Below are positions 46,320-56,141 of a stretch of 64,000 bases of DNA, piece by piece (the stretch's first letter is position 1; each line of letters begins with the position of its first letter). A program made the translations under genes and the position numbers. This DNA is from Thiotrichales bacterium 19S3-11 (GTDB lineage: Bacteria > Pseudomonadota > Gammaproteobacteria > Francisellales > Francisellaceae): positions 62,001-126,000 of the forward strand of contig JAKJJU010000002.1 of the NCBI GenBank assembly GCA_021713295.1, given 5' to 3'. The notes below the pieces were generated by a model, which searched no databases, had not been told where the DNA came from, and saw only the letters and a program-made list of their open reading frames with translations.

Positions 46320-49175
46320 ATGGATACAATTACAATTAAAGGGGCTAGAACCCACAACCTCAAAAACATTGACCTTGAAATACCTAGAGATAAATTAATT
46401 GTTATTACTGGCCTAAGTGGCTCTGGGAAATCGTCATTAGCATTTGATACACTTTATGCCGAAGGTCAACGGCGTTATGTTGAATCACTCTCTGCGTATG
46501 CAAGACAGTTTTTATCATTAATGGAAAAACCTGATGTCGATCACATTGAAGGCCTATCCCCTGCAATTTCAATTGAACAAAAGACAACCTCTCATAATCC
46601 TCGCTCAACGGTTGGAACAGTCACTGAAATTTATGATTATCTGCGTGTATTATACGCACGTTTAGGTGAACCTAAATGCCCAACACACCATAGTACACTA
46701 AAAGCACAAACGATTTCTGAAATGGTCGATCAAACACTAAATTTTGATGATGATCGTAAGTTTATGGTGTTAGCAACGGTAATACAACATAGAAAAGGTG
46801 AGCACAAAGACTTATTTAAAAAACTCCAAGCAGAAGGCTATTTAAGAGTTCGAATCGATGGTGAAGTCCATACACTAGATGATTTACCGGTAATTGATAA
46901 AAACAAAAATCATACCATTGACGTCGTTGTTGACCGCCTAAAAGTCAAAATAACACAACGTCAACGCTTAACAGAGTCATTTGAAACCGCACTGGATCTT
47001 GCTAATGGCCTAGCTTGTGTAAGCTTTTTAGACGGTGATCATGAAACGTTATTATTTTCTTCCAAACACGCCTGCCCAAATTGTAATTACAGTTTAAAAG
47101 AGTTATCGCCACGATTATTTTCCTTTAATAATCCAATTGGTGCTTGCCCTCAATGCGATGGAATTGGTCATAAATCATATTTTGATCCTGAAAAAATCAT
47201 TTACAATGGGCAAAAATCACTCTCTGAAGGAGCTATTAAAGGCTGGGATAGACAACATAATTATTATTTTCAACAATTAAATGCACTTGCAGAATACTAT
47301 CAGTTCAGCATTGATGTGCCTTTTAATGAACTTCCTCATGATATTAAGGAAATTATTCTCTACGGTTCTGGTAATACATTAATTGAAATGACCTTAGATA
47401 GCCACTTCAGTGGCAGACAAACCAGATCAAAACGTTTCGAGGGTGTTATCCCTCACCTAGAGCGTCGTTTTAAAGAAACCGACTCTGGTTTAATTAGAGA
47501 TGAATTAGATAAACTAAGAAGTAACTTACGCTGTCCCAGTTGCAATGGTGCCCGCCTAAACGAAGCTGCTCGCTATGTATTTTTTAAAGATAAACCGCTA
47601 TTTGAATTAACTGAACTATCAATTGAAAGCGCATTTGATTGGCTTGATTCTCTTACATTTAAAGGACAACAACAAATTATTGCTCAACGACTGCTTAAAG
47701 AAATTAAACTCCGCTTAAAATTTTTAATCAATGTTGGGCTTAATTATCTCAATTTAAGTCGACGCGCTGATACATTATCAGGTGGCGAAGCCCAGCGCAT
47801 TCGATTAGCCAGCCAAATTGGTGCAGGCTTAGTTGGTGTGATGTATGTTTTAGATGAGCCATCTATCGGTTTACATCAACGTGATAATCAACGCCTAATT
47901 GATACATTAATCCACTTAAGGGATCTTGGTAATACCGTTATTGTTGTTGAACATGACGAAGATGCCATTCGACATGGCGATTTTATTATTGATATTGGCC
48001 CAGGTGCAGGTGTCCATGGCGGTGAAATTATTACTTATGGCACACCTGATGAAATCATTCAAAGCCAACATTCACTAACTGCTGATTACTTATCTGGACG
48101 TAAAAAAATAGCATTACCTAAAAAACGTTTAGCCATTGATAAGAAAAGAATGCTTACCATAACAGGAGCTAGTGGCAATAATTTAAAGTCAGTCACACTT
48201 AATTTACCACTGGGTGTATTAACCTGTATCACTGGTGTTTCAGGCTCAGGCAAGTCAACGTTGATTAACCAAACGTTATATCCACTAGCAGCTAAACTCC
48301 TTAATAATGCAACAACACTTTCTCCACAACCTTATACTAATATTGCTGGTATTGAACACTTAGATAAAGTAATTGATATTGACCAAAGCCCAATAGGCAG
48401 AACACCTCGCTCAAATCCCGCAACCTATACCGGCTTATTTTCACCCATTCGTGAGTTATTTGCCAAAACTCAAGAAGCCAGAGCAAGAGGCTATAAAGCT
48501 GGGCGCTTTAGCTTTAATGTCAAAGGTGGACGCTGTGAAGCCTGCCAAGGTGATGGCGTCATTAAAGTTGAAATGCACTTTTTAGCAGATATCTATGTAA
48601 CCTGTGATATTTGCCAGGGCAAGCGTTACAATCGTGAAACATTAGAAATTCTATACAAAGGCAAAAATATTAGTGATGTGCTAGAGATGACCGTTGAAGA
48701 TGCACTCGATTTTTTTGATGCAATTCCACAAATTAAACGCAAACTCGAAACGTTAATGGAAGTTGGGCTTTCCTATATCCACCTTGGTCAAAATGCCACC
48801 ACTCTCTCTGGTGGTGAAGCACAACGAGTAAAATTGGCTAAAGAACTTTCACGACGCTCTACTGGAAAAACATTATATATTTTAGATGAACCGACAACGG
48901 GACTTCACTTTCATGATATTCAACAGCTTTTAAAAGTCATCCATACACTGAGAGACCAAGGAAACACATTGGTTATCATTGAACATAACCTAGATGTCAT
49001 TAAAACGGCTGATTGGATCATTGATTTAGGTCCTGAAGGAGGCTCTGGTGGCGGAGAAATTATCGCACAAGGCAAACCTGAAGCAATTGTTAAAGTTAAA
49101 CAATCACATACTGGTGTATTTTTAAAGCCTTTTTTAAACTTGAAATCCAAACAAATTAGCACAGAAAACGAATAA
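46320..49175 (+). CDS. uvrA: UvrA, excinuclease ABC subunit A
   Basis: DNA-damage sensor of nucleotide excision repair. 951 residues with two ABC modules (Walker [13 protein letters not shown] and [12 protein letters not shown]; signatures [16 protein letters not shown] and [16 protein letters not shown]), and zinc modules [25 protein letters not shown] and [19 protein letters not shown] use the ATG at 46320 because E. coli UvrA starts at the equivalent Met ([17 protein letters not shown]). A GTG at 46311 is in frame and cannot be excluded, since AGCAGG sits directly against the ATG. The 3' end overlaps cdsA by 42 bp. Confidence 0.97.
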   Translation: MDTITIKGARTHNLKNIDLEIPRDKLIVITGLSGSGKSSLAFDTLYAEGQRRYVESLSAYARQFLSLMEKPDVDHIEGLSPAISIEQKTTSHNPRSTVGTVTEIYDYLRVLYARLGEPKCPTHHSTLKAQTISEMVDQTLNFDDDRKFMVLATVIQHRKGEHKDLFKKLQAEGYLRVRIDGEVHTLDDLPVIDKNKNHTIDVVVDRLKVKITQRQRLTESFETALDLANGLACVSFLDGDHETLLFSSKHACPNCNYSLKELSPRLFSFNNPIGACPQCDGIGHKSYFDPEKIIYNGQKSLSEGAIKGWDRQHNYYFQQLNALAEYYQFSIDVPFNELPHDIKEIILYGSGNTLIEMTLDSHFSGRQTRSKRFEGVIPHLERRFKETDSGLIRDELDKLRSNLRCPSCNGARLNEAARYVFFKDKPLFELTELSIESAFDWLDSLTFKGQQQIIAQRLLKEIKLRLKFLINVGLNYLNLSRRADTLSGGEAQRIRLASQIGAGLVGVMYVLDEPSIGLHQRDNQRLIDTLIHLRDLGNTVIVVEHDEDAIRHGDFIIDIGPGAGVHGGEIITYGTPDEIIQSQHSLTADYLSGRKKIALPKKRLAIDKKRMLTITGASGNNLKSVTLNLPLGVLTCITGVSGSGKSTLINQTLYPLAAKLLNNATTLSPQPYTNIAGIEHLDKVIDIDQSPIGRTPRSNPATYTGLFSPIRELFAKTQEARARGYKAGRFSFNVKGGRCEACQGDGVIKVEMHFLADIYVTCDICQGKRYNRETLEILYKGKNISDVLEMTVEDALDFFDAIPQIKRKLETLMEVGLSYIHLGQNATTLSGGEAQRVKLAKELSRRSTGKTLYILDEPTTGLHFHDIQQLLKVIHTLRDQGNTLVIIEHNLDVIKTADWIIDLGPEGGSGGGEIIAQGKPEAIVKVKQSHTGVFLKPFLNLKSKQISTENE

Positions 49176-49943
49176 GGGTAAGGCTATAAATAAGCTATCT
49201 AGACGATCTAATAAACCGCCATGTCCTGGTAAAATATTACCACTATCTTTAATTCCTACTTCACGTTTAATCATACTTTCAAACAAATCACCAAATAAAG
49301 CAAAAAATACAACCAATATTCCCAAAATAACCAAGACAACGTATTCCATAGGGCTGTTAAGATTTACTGCCAAAGCAAAAATAATACTACCAATGACACT
49401 AAAGAAAATACCACCTGCTAAGCCTTCCCAGGTTTTTTTAGGACTAATTACAGGCGCTAGTTTATGCTTTCCACAAATGCGTCCAACAAAATATGCACCA
49501 CTATCTGCTAACGCGACAGCTAAAATAACAAAAATCAAAAATTCTACGTTATCTCTTTTTAGCATCATAATCGCTACCCAAGCTGGTAATATGACAAGAA
49601 AACCCATGATAAATTTAACACTGATAGGAATACGCATAATAATGCCCGCTGAATATAAACGTATCATAATTAGGGCAACTATCCACCAAATCACAGAAAC
49701 AGCCAATATAATTTGATGTGATTGAGGATATACCCAAATCATATAAGCAAAAACCAAAGTCAAAACAACATAACCAACGCGATAATACCATTTTTTAGCA
49801 CTTAAAAATGAACTTACCCATTCCAATGAGGTAAGTAATAAAACAATACAAACCACTACAGCAAATACATGCAATGAAAAACTTAAAATTGCCCATAGTG
49901 TCAAGATTGCTAAAATAACACCGGTTATAATTCGCTCTTTCAC
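49134..49943 (-). CDS. cdsA: CdsA, phosphatidate cytidylyltransferase
   Basis: Makes CDP-diacylglycerol, the precursor of bacterial phospholipids, in the inner membrane. 269 residues with about eight helices and the CdsA signature near the C terminus ([21 protein letters not shown]), preceded by [15 protein letters not shown] start behind GAGG. Last gene of the rpsB-tsf-pyrH-frr-uppS-cdsA operon. Its last 14 codons lie opposite the end of uvrA. Confidence 0.95.
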   Translation of the reverse strand: MKERIITGVILAILTLWAILSFSLHVFAVVVCIVLLLTSLEWVSSFLSAKKWYYRVGYVVLTLVFAYMIWVYPQSHQIILAVSVIWWIVALIMIRLYSAGIIMRIPISVKFIMGFLVILPAWVAIMMLKRDNVEFLIFVILAVALADSGAYFVGRICGKHKLAPVISPKKTWEGLAGGIFFSVIGSIIFALAVNLNSPMEYVVLVILGILVVFFALFGDLFESMIKREVGIKDSGNILPGHGGLLDRLDSLFIALPLFVFCANLFGFQV

Positions 49944-49980
49944 ATTAACCTCATCTATGCGTTTATTAACTAAATAATAA

Positions 49981-50760
49981 TCATATTAATTGCTCTGATG
50001 TTTTACCAAAGCGTCGCTGTCTTGATACAAATGATTTAATCGCATCATCTAAATTTGCTTTAGAGAAATCAGGCCAAAGTACTTCTGTAAAATATAATTC
50101 GCAATACGATAATTGCCATAACATAAAGTTACTGATACGCACTTCACCACTACTACGGATAAATAAATCAGGATCACAAATTGATTTTGTCTCAAGCCTC
50201 TGAGAAATCATAGTTTCCATATTTTCAAAAATATCACTGGAATCACTATATTCCAACTGACCTGAGTGTATTTCATTTACAATTTTTTTGACAGCTTGTG
50301 CTATGTCCCAACGGCCACTATAATCAATAGCAACTTGAAGCTTTAAACCCTTATTATTTTCTGTTAGCTTTTCAGCATCAATCATTAAACGTTGAATTTC
50401 AGGGCTTAATCTTGTGCGATCACCAATAATTCGAAGACAAACATTATTCTCATTCAGTTTGTTAACTTCTTGAAGTAACATCTTAGTAAACAATGTCATC
50501 AACGTTGTGACTTCTTCTTGAGGCCTTGACCAGTTTTCTCGCCCAAAGGCAAATAAGGTTAGTGCTTCAATTCTTAATTGACCACAATATGTAATAACAT
50601 CACGTACACGTTTAATCGCTAATTTATGACCAATGGTGCGTGGTAAAAAACGCCTTTTTGCCCAGCGGCCGTTTCCATCCATAATTATGGCAATATGGCG
50701 AGGCAACTTTCCATTGACAGTTTCAGCAGTAGTTGCTGCATCATTTCTAAATAAATTCAT
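49981..50760 (-). CDS. uppS: UppS, undecaprenyl diphosphate synthase
   Basis: Cis-prenyltransferase making the C55 lipid carrier for cell-wall and glycan synthesis. 259 residues with HIAIIMDGNGRWAKRR (catalytic Asp), FAFGRENWSRP, and DLFIRSSGEVRISNFMLWQLSYCELYFT. Eleven bp after frr, as in other gammaproteobacteria. Confidence 0.96.
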   Translation of the reverse strand: MNLFRNDAATTAETVNGKLPRHIAIIMDGNGRWAKRRFLPRTIGHKLAIKRVRDVITYCGQLRIEALTLFAFGRENWSRPQEEVTTLMTLFTKMLLQEVNKLNENNVCLRIIGDRTRLSPEIQRLMIDAEKLTENNKGLKLQVAIDYSGRWDIAQAVKKIVNEIHSGQLEYSDSSDIFENMETMISQRLETKSICDPDLFIRSSGEVRISNFMLWQLSYCELYFTEVLWPDFSKANLDDAIKSFVSRQRRFGKTSEQLI

Positions 50761-50771
50761 GAAACGCTAGA

Positions 50772-51329
50772 CTATATTGACATTAAGTCTTTTTCTTTTT
50801 GCTCTGATAATTTATCTACTTCAGCAACTAGTTTATCGGTAATTTTTTGTACCGACTCTTCTGCTTTACGCGCTTGATCTTCTGTAACTTCTTTCTCTTT
50901 TAACAAGTCTTTAATCATTGAGTTAGCATCGCGTCGGACATTACGGATGGCAATGCGCCCTTTCTCTGCCTCATTACGCACTAATTTCGTCATTTCACGT
51001 CGGCGTTCCTCAGTTAACGGAGGTAAAGGAATACGCAAAGTATCACCTAAATTAACTGGATTTAAGCCTAAATCAGAACTCATAATTGCTTTTTCTACTT
51101 GCCCCATAATGGATTTTTCCCAAGGCGTTACACTTAATGTGCGTGCATCTAAAATATTTACATTAGCTAACTGATTCAGTGGCGTATCAGAACCATAATA
51201 AGATACTGATACATGCGCTAATAAATCAGGATGTGCTCTTCCAGTTTTAATTTTTGCTAAATCATGTTTAAGCACTTCAATACTTTTAACCATACGTGAT
51301 TCAGCATCATTTAATATATCTTCAACCAT
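50772..51329 (-). CDS. frr: Ribosome recycling factor
   Basis: 185 residues, the standard length, with [59 protein letters not shown] and KVRNEAE-type helix [21 protein letters not shown]. With EF-G it splits post-termination ribosomes. Six bp after pyrH. Confidence 0.97.
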   Translation of the reverse strand: MVEDILNDAESRMVKSIEVLKHDLAKIKTGRAHPDLLAHVSVSYYGSDTPLNQLANVNILDARTLSVTPWEKSIMGQVEKAIMSSDLGLNPVNLGDTLRIPLPPLTEERRREMTKLVRNEAEKGRIAIRNVRRDANSMIKDLLKEKEVTEDQARKAEESVQKITDKLVAEVDKLSEQKEKDLMSI

Positions 51330-51335
51330 TATGAA

Positions 51336-52055
51336 CTACTCCCTAATGACCCACGTACCTTCAGAATTACCCAAAAGCACCTGATTTAATCCACCGTTTT
51401 TGAATAAATCAAAGACACAAATTGCAACGTTGTAATCTCTACATTGTGCAAAAGCGCCAAGATCCATTACCTTTAATTCTTTTTTTAATACTTGATCGAA
51501 CGTTATTCTATCATATCGTTTTGCATCTGGATAAACATTTGGATCTTTATCATATACACCATCAACTGTTGTTGCTTTTAACAATGCATCAGCTTGAATT
51601 TCAATTGCACGCAAACTTGCTGTAGAGTCCGTTGTTACAAAAGGATTACCTGTACCGCCTGCATAAATTACAACGACGCCTGACGCTAGTAATGCCCTAG
51701 CCTTTTGAATATTCGATGTTTCAAGTACACCATCAACCGAGCGGGCTGATAAAACTTCTACCTTTTGCCCCAATGATAACAAACCATCTCTTAGAGCCAA
51801 AGCATTAATCATCGTTGCTAACATACCCATTTGATCAGCTGTTGCACGATCAATAACATTACCACAATCAAGTTGAGAACCACGAATATAATTACCACCG
51901 CCGACAACGACTGCAACTTCAACATTGGATTTGATGGCTTGAACAATTGAATTAGCAATAGAAAGAACTGCTTTCGGTGAAACACCAAAAGCATCTTTTT
52001 CAGCAAGCGCTTCGCCACTTAGTTTAAGTAAGATACGCTTATAAGATATGGTCAT
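51336..52055 (-). CDS. pyrH: UMP kinase
   Basis: Amino-acid-kinase-fold enzyme making UDP from UMP. 239 residues: KRILLKLSGEALA at the N terminus, VAVVVGGGNYIRG, RATADQMGMLATMINALAL, YAGGTGNPFVTTDSTA and KATTVDGVYDKDP. Six bp after tsf in the same operon. Confidence 0.97.
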   Translation of the reverse strand: MTISYKRILLKLSGEALAEKDAFGVSPKAVLSIANSIVQAIKSNVEVAVVVGGGNYIRGSQLDCGNVIDRATADQMGMLATMINALALRDGLLSLGQKVEVLSARSVDGVLETSNIQKARALLASGVVVIYAGGTGNPFVTTDSTASLRAIEIQADALLKATTVDGVYDKDPNVYPDAKRYDRITFDQVLKKELKVMDLGAFAQCRDYNVAICVFDLFKNGGLNQVLLGNSEGTWVIRE

Positions 52056-52061
52056 AATAGA

Positions 52062-52943
52062 TTATGCTCCACGTACTTGACTCATAACCTCTTCTGCAAA
52101 GTTCGTTTCTTCTTTTTCAATACCTTCACCAACAGCATATCGAATAAAGCCTACTACTTTTGCATCATTTGCCTTTAATAGCGCAGATACTTTTTGGTTA
52201 GGATCTTTAACAAAAGGCTGACCTGTTAGGCTGACTTCATCAAGGAATTTACGCACACGCCCTTCAACCATTTTTTCAATAATTGCTTCTGGTTTACCTG
52301 ACTCTTTTGCCTGCGCTGAAAAGATCTCTTTTTCTTTTTCAACTAATTCTGCCGGCACTTCAGACGGGTCAACCACAGTTGGATTAGACGCTGCAATATG
52401 CATCGCTAGATCTTTTGCCAACGCTTGATCACCACCTTCAAGTGTTACAATAACACCAATACGACCACTATGACTATATGCACCTAAAACACCCGCGGCT
52501 GTTTCAATAAACTTCACGCGGCGAACACTAATGTTTTCACCAATTTTAGTAATTAGGTTCTTACGTGCTGTTTCGATATCTTCACCAGTCACTAATTTAA
52601 GATCCGCTAATTTAGCTATTTCAGTCTCTTTTGAAACAAGTACGGCTTGAGCAACATTATTTGCAAAACTAGTAAAGTTCTCATCACGAGCAACAAAGTC
52701 AGTTTCACAATTGACTTCAACTAATGCAGCTTCTTTACCATCTGCAGATGTTGCAATAACAATTGTACCTTCAGCAGTTGTACGTGATGCTTTTTTATCT
52801 GCTTTTGCTTGGCCTGCCTTACGCATCATCTCAATTGCTTTTTCCATATCACCATTAGTTTCTGTTAGCGCTTTTTTACATTCCATCATGCCAGCACCTG
52901 TACGCTCGCGAAGTTCTTTTACCATTTGAGCTGTAATTGCCAT
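52062..52943 (-). CDS. tsf: Elongation factor Ts
   Basis: Nucleotide-exchange factor for EF-Tu. 293 residues: [19 protein letters not shown] with the UBA-like N terminus, [14 protein letters not shown]-type motif [22 protein letters not shown] and [10 protein letters not shown]. Five bp after rpsB. Confidence 0.97.
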   Translation of the reverse strand: MAITAQMVKELRERTGAGMMECKKALTETNGDMEKAIEMMRKAGQAKADKKASRTTAEGTIVIATSADGKEAALVEVNCETDFVARDENFTSFANNVAQAVLVSKETEIAKLADLKLVTGEDIETARKNLITKIGENISVRRVKFIETAAGVLGAYSHSGRIGVIVTLEGGDQALAKDLAMHIAASNPTVVDPSEVPAELVEKEKEIFSAQAKESGKPEAIIEKMVEGRVRKFLDEVSLTGQPFVKDPNQKVSALLKANDAKVVGFIRYAVGEGIEKEETNFAEEVMSQVRGA

Positions 52944-52948
52944 TATTA

Positions 52949-53767
52949 CTAGTCCTCTTTATCTTTAGTTTCAGGTTTTGCTTCTACTGCTTCAGTCTTT
53001 TCTACTTGAGCTTCTTCGACTGCTTCATCAACGTTCTCTGATGCTTCAGCTTCATCAGCTACCATTTCTTCTACATCTGCAACAGCTCTCGCTTGACGAG
53101 CATCTAAAATAGCATCAGCAAAGCTAGAAAGATAAAAACGAATCGCACGTACAGCATCATCATTACCTGGAATTAAATAATCAATACCATCTGGGTTAGA
53201 GTTTGTATCTACAATACCAATAACTGGAATGCCTAAACGATTAGCTTCTTGAATTGCAATACGCTCTTCATTACTATCTATAAGGATAATTGCATCAGGC
53301 AAACCACCCATGTTTTTAATACCACCTAAGCTAAGCTCAAGCTTTTCAATTTCACGTGTTGTTTTTAATGCTTCTTTTTTAGTCAAACGATCTAAAAAGC
53401 CATCTTCACGCATTTTTTCTAAATCACGTAGTCGTTTAATTGACTGACGAATGGTTTTATAGTTAGTTAGCATACCACCTAACCAACGATGATTAACATA
53501 AGGCATACCGGCTCTAATTGCTTCTTCTTTGACAATATTTCGAGCTGAACGCTTAGTACCAACAAATAAAATTTTGCTTTTATTACGAGATGCAACTCTA
53601 CCAACAGCATTTAATGCATCTTTAAACATAGGTAGTGTTTTTTCAAGATTAATAATATGAATGCCATGGTTAGTACCAAAAATGTAATTTTCCATTTTTG
53701 GATTCCAATAACGCTTATGGTGACCAAAATGAACACCAGCTTTCATCATATTTTTCATTGTAACCAT
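52949..53767 (-). CDS. rpsB: 30S ribosomal protein S2 with an acidic C-terminal extension
   Basis: 272 residues against 241 in E. coli. The core is canonical ([64 protein letters not shown]). From about residue 232 onward there is an extra Glu/Ala-rich tail ([20 protein letters not shown] and beyond). First gene of the operon. AGAGG before the ATG. Confidence 0.97.
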   Translation of the reverse strand: MVTMKNMMKAGVHFGHHKRYWNPKMENYIFGTNHGIHIINLEKTLPMFKDALNAVGRVASRNKSKILFVGTKRSARNIVKEEAIRAGMPYVNHRWLGGMLTNYKTIRQSIKRLRDLEKMREDGFLDRLTKKEALKTTREIEKLELSLGGIKNMGGLPDAIILIDSNEERIAIQEANRLGIPVIGIVDTNSNPDGIDYLIPGNDDAVRAIRFYLSSFADAILDARQARAVADVEEMVADEAEASENVDEAVEEAQVEKTEAVEAKPETKDKED

Positions 53768-53857
53768 ATTAAATTACCTCTAACTGTTTGGGTTACTCCT
53801 CCATAATTCCCACTTATCAACTTAAATTAAAAATAATAGTAAACTATTTTTAAAAAA

Positions 53858-53874
53858 GCACCCGATACGTGTGC
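53858..53874 (-). promoter_or_regulatory. GC-rich hairpin with T-run in the rpsB leader
   Basis: On the minus strand GCACACG-TAT-CGGGTGC (one mismatch) is followed by six T. It looks like a small terminator or attenuator 85 bp upstream of rpsB, downstream of the likely promoter. Confidence 0.4.
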
Positions 53875-53889
53875 CGAATTATGTGCGTC

Positions 53890-53918
53890 TTTATAAACTT
53901 TTCGTTTTTAATTGCTAA
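53890..53918 (-). promoter_or_regulatory. Candidate promoter of the rpsB operon
   Basis: Minus-strand -35 TTAGCA (53913-53918), 17 bp, -10 TATAAA (53890-53895). An alternative extended -10, TGGTATAAA, lies further upstream near 53930-53938. Confidence 0.4.
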
Positions 53919-54000
53919 ATAAGCATAGGCTTTATACCATATTCACAACAAAGAAACAATCGAACTGCTTAAAAAAACTAAAATCTAAAGGAAACTCAAT

Positions 54001-54778
54001 GTCAAAAGTGATTATTAAAACAGATGATGAAATACAAAAAATGCGTACTAGCGGTAAGTTAGCAGCTGAGGTATTAACTTTAATTGGTGAACATGTTAAA
54101 GAAGGCGTTACAACAGAGGAGCTTAACCGTATTTGCCATCAACACATTACCGAAGTACAGCAAGCAACTCCTGCACCACTGAATTATCATGGTTTTCCTA
54201 AGTCCATCTGTACTTCAATTAACCATGTTGTTTGTCATGGTATACCAGGGCCGAAAAAATTAAAAAAAGGTGATATTCTTAATATTGATGTGACCGTGCT
54301 CAAAGATGGATACCATGGTGATACTAGTAAAATGTTTTTTATTGGTGAACCTAGCATCATGGCAAAACGCCTAGTTGATGTAACCCATGAATGTTTATGG
54401 CGAGGTATCGAAAAAGTAAGGCCTGGCGCAACCTTAGGTGAGATTGCTAAAACAATTGAAGTTTATGCACATAAGCACAATTTCTCAGTTGTTGAAGATT
54501 TCTGTGGTCATGGCATTGGCAAAGGCTTTCATGAAGATCCTCAGATACTTCACTATTATGACCCACGCAATGCAAATATGAACATCACCTTAGAGGAAGG
54601 CATGATTTTTACAATCGAGCCAATGATTAATGTAGGTAATAAAAAAGTGACTATACTGAAAGATAAATGGACTGCGATCACCAAAGATCGTTCATTATCT
54701 GCCCAATGGGAACATACCATACTGGTAACCAAAAATGGCTATGATGTCTTAACATTAAGGGATGAAGAAAAAAAATGA
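54001..54778 (+). CDS. map: Methionine aminopeptidase type I
   Basis: Removes the initiator Met. 258 residues from the ATG at 54001 (AAAGGAAACTCA upstream); a longer frame to 53912 would add 29 residues not found in the family. Metal ligands are all visible: NIDVTV and DGYHGDTSK (two Asp), GHGIGKGFHEDP (His), MIFTIEPM (Glu) and QWEHTI (Glu). Divergent from rpsB, the usual arrangement. Coupled to the next gene by a 4-bp overlap. Confidence 0.96.
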
Positions 54779-55671
54779 CACTAAAGATAACGCAATCTGA
54801 AGTAAATAATGCATGTGAATTACTTAACTCACAAGGAAAAACTATTACCATATCGCATGTTCGTGATGTGCTGGGTAAAGGCACACATTCACAACTGGTT
54901 GATGCTGTATTTAGATATAAAGATGATAAGCTAAATGCAACAGAATATGCCCAAAAAGAGCTTGAGATTGCACTATCGGATGAACAACAAATAACACAAA
55001 CAGCCACACACAAAAAAAAGACTAAAAAACTCAACTTAATTGATGTGCTCAAGCAATATTCAGACAAAAACTCTCTTGCGATTAAAGAAGAGAATTTAAT
55101 TGAATTTGCACAACTTGCAGATCAATATTTCCAAAAATCCAAAGATAAATTAACTAAAAAACATAGAAAAGAATTGCAACAATTAAAAATACAAATTGAC
55201 CACCTTGAAACTAGAATTTATACTGCAAATGAGCAAATTGATAAAAATAATGCGATTATTGAACATCTAAATCAACAACAATTATTACTCAGTCACCAAG
55301 ACACACCAAAGCATAGTTTTAAACGTACAATCAGTACCAATAAGCCTGAAAGAGCAAAGATCACAACGAATAAAATTAAAGGCCCAAGCGTTGAAGAGCA
55401 ATTACAACCGATCCATTGCGCTCGTGTTGCAGCCTATGATTTTTCAACGGGCAATATCGTCCTAAAAGCAAATGACTTTAATGGGCCCTTATTAAAAATA
55501 CTACGCCTTAACCAAAAAGAAATAATCTCAGCAAATGTATTTTATGAATATAAAACGAGGTTCTATCACCTATCTAACTGTTCACAGGCAACGATTAGCT
55601 TTCTTAACGATTATCATTTTACCTTTAGCGAAGCACTAACTAGCCAAGTGAATAAAATATTCAGCCATTAA
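54775..55671 (+). CDS. KfrA-N-like DNA-binding coiled-coil protein
   Basis: 298 residues. The N terminus (~5-50, ITQSEVNNACELLNSQGKTITISHVRDVLGKGTHSQLVDAV) matches the KfrA/plasmid-replication DNA-binding N-terminal domain pattern, where a helix-turn-helix follows V-R-x-x-L-G-x-G-S/T. Residues ~110-185 are a coiled coil (KLTKKHRKELQQLKIQIDHLETRIYTANEQ). The C-terminal ~90 residues form an uncharacterised globular domain. It overlaps map by 4 bp (ATGA). KfrA relatives are usually plasmid genes; here it is tied to a housekeeping gene. Role unknown, perhaps nucleoid-associated. Confidence 0.65.
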   Translation: MTLKITQSEVNNACELLNSQGKTITISHVRDVLGKGTHSQLVDAVFRYKDDKLNATEYAQKELEIALSDEQQITQTATHKKKTKKLNLIDVLKQYSDKNSLAIKEENLIEFAQLADQYFQKSKDKLTKKHRKELQQLKIQIDHLETRIYTANEQIDKNNAIIEHLNQQQLLLSHQDTPKHSFKRTISTNKPERAKITTNKIKGPSVEEQLQPIHCARVAAYDFSTGNIVLKANDFNGPLLKILRLNQKEIISANVFYEYKTRFYHLSNCSQATISFLNDYHFTFSEALTSQVNKIFSH

Positions 55672-55687
55672 GACTACCGTTTTGAAA

Positions 55688-55717
55688 TTGAAACCGTTAG
55701 AATAATGCTTAGATAGT
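55688..55717 (+). promoter_or_regulatory. Candidate promoter of fdxA
   Basis: -35 TTGAAA (55688-55693), 18 bp, -10 GATAGT (55712-55717); fdxA begins 38 bp later with AAAAGGAG. Confidence 0.4.
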
Positions 55718-55754
55718 ACTTGCGTAATATATAATTTATCAAAAGGAGTTATTC

Positions 55755-56078
55755 ATGCCATTTTTGGTTACTGAATCTTGTATAAAATGTAAATATGGTG
55801 ACTGTGTTGAAGTCTGCCCAGTCGACTGCTTCTATGAAGGCCCCAACATGTTAGTTATCAATCCCGATGAATGCATTGATTGCGCCTTATGTGAACCTGA
55901 ATGCCCAGTTGAAGCCATTGTTTCAGAAGATGAGATTCCAGCCGGTCAAGAAGCTTTTATTGAAATTAATCGTGAACTCTCAGAAATTTGGCCCAATATA
56001 ACTGAAAAATGCGACCCACCAGAAGATGCTGATAATTGGAAAGATGTTAAAGATAAACTTCAGTATTTAGAAAAGTAA
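55755..56078 (+). CDS. fdxA: FdxA, 7Fe-8S ferredoxin
   Basis: 107-residue electron carrier. Cluster ligands: [18 protein letters not shown] for the first half and [16 protein letters not shown] for the second. The first binding motif has the spacing typical of a 3Fe-4S plus 4Fe-4S ferredoxin of the FdxA type. The C-terminal extension ([18 protein letters not shown]) is also typical. Strong ribosome site AAAAGGAG. Confidence 0.95.
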   Translation: MPFLVTESCIKCKYGDCVEVCPVDCFYEGPNMLVINPDECIDCALCEPECPVEAIVSEDEIPAGQEAFIEINRELSEIWPNITEKCDPPEDADNWKDVKDKLQYLEK

Positions 56079-56141
56079 ATTTGACCTACTTAATCTAGCT
56101 AACTATTTTAGTTAAGAAACCTACCCATAGCATCTTTCCGC

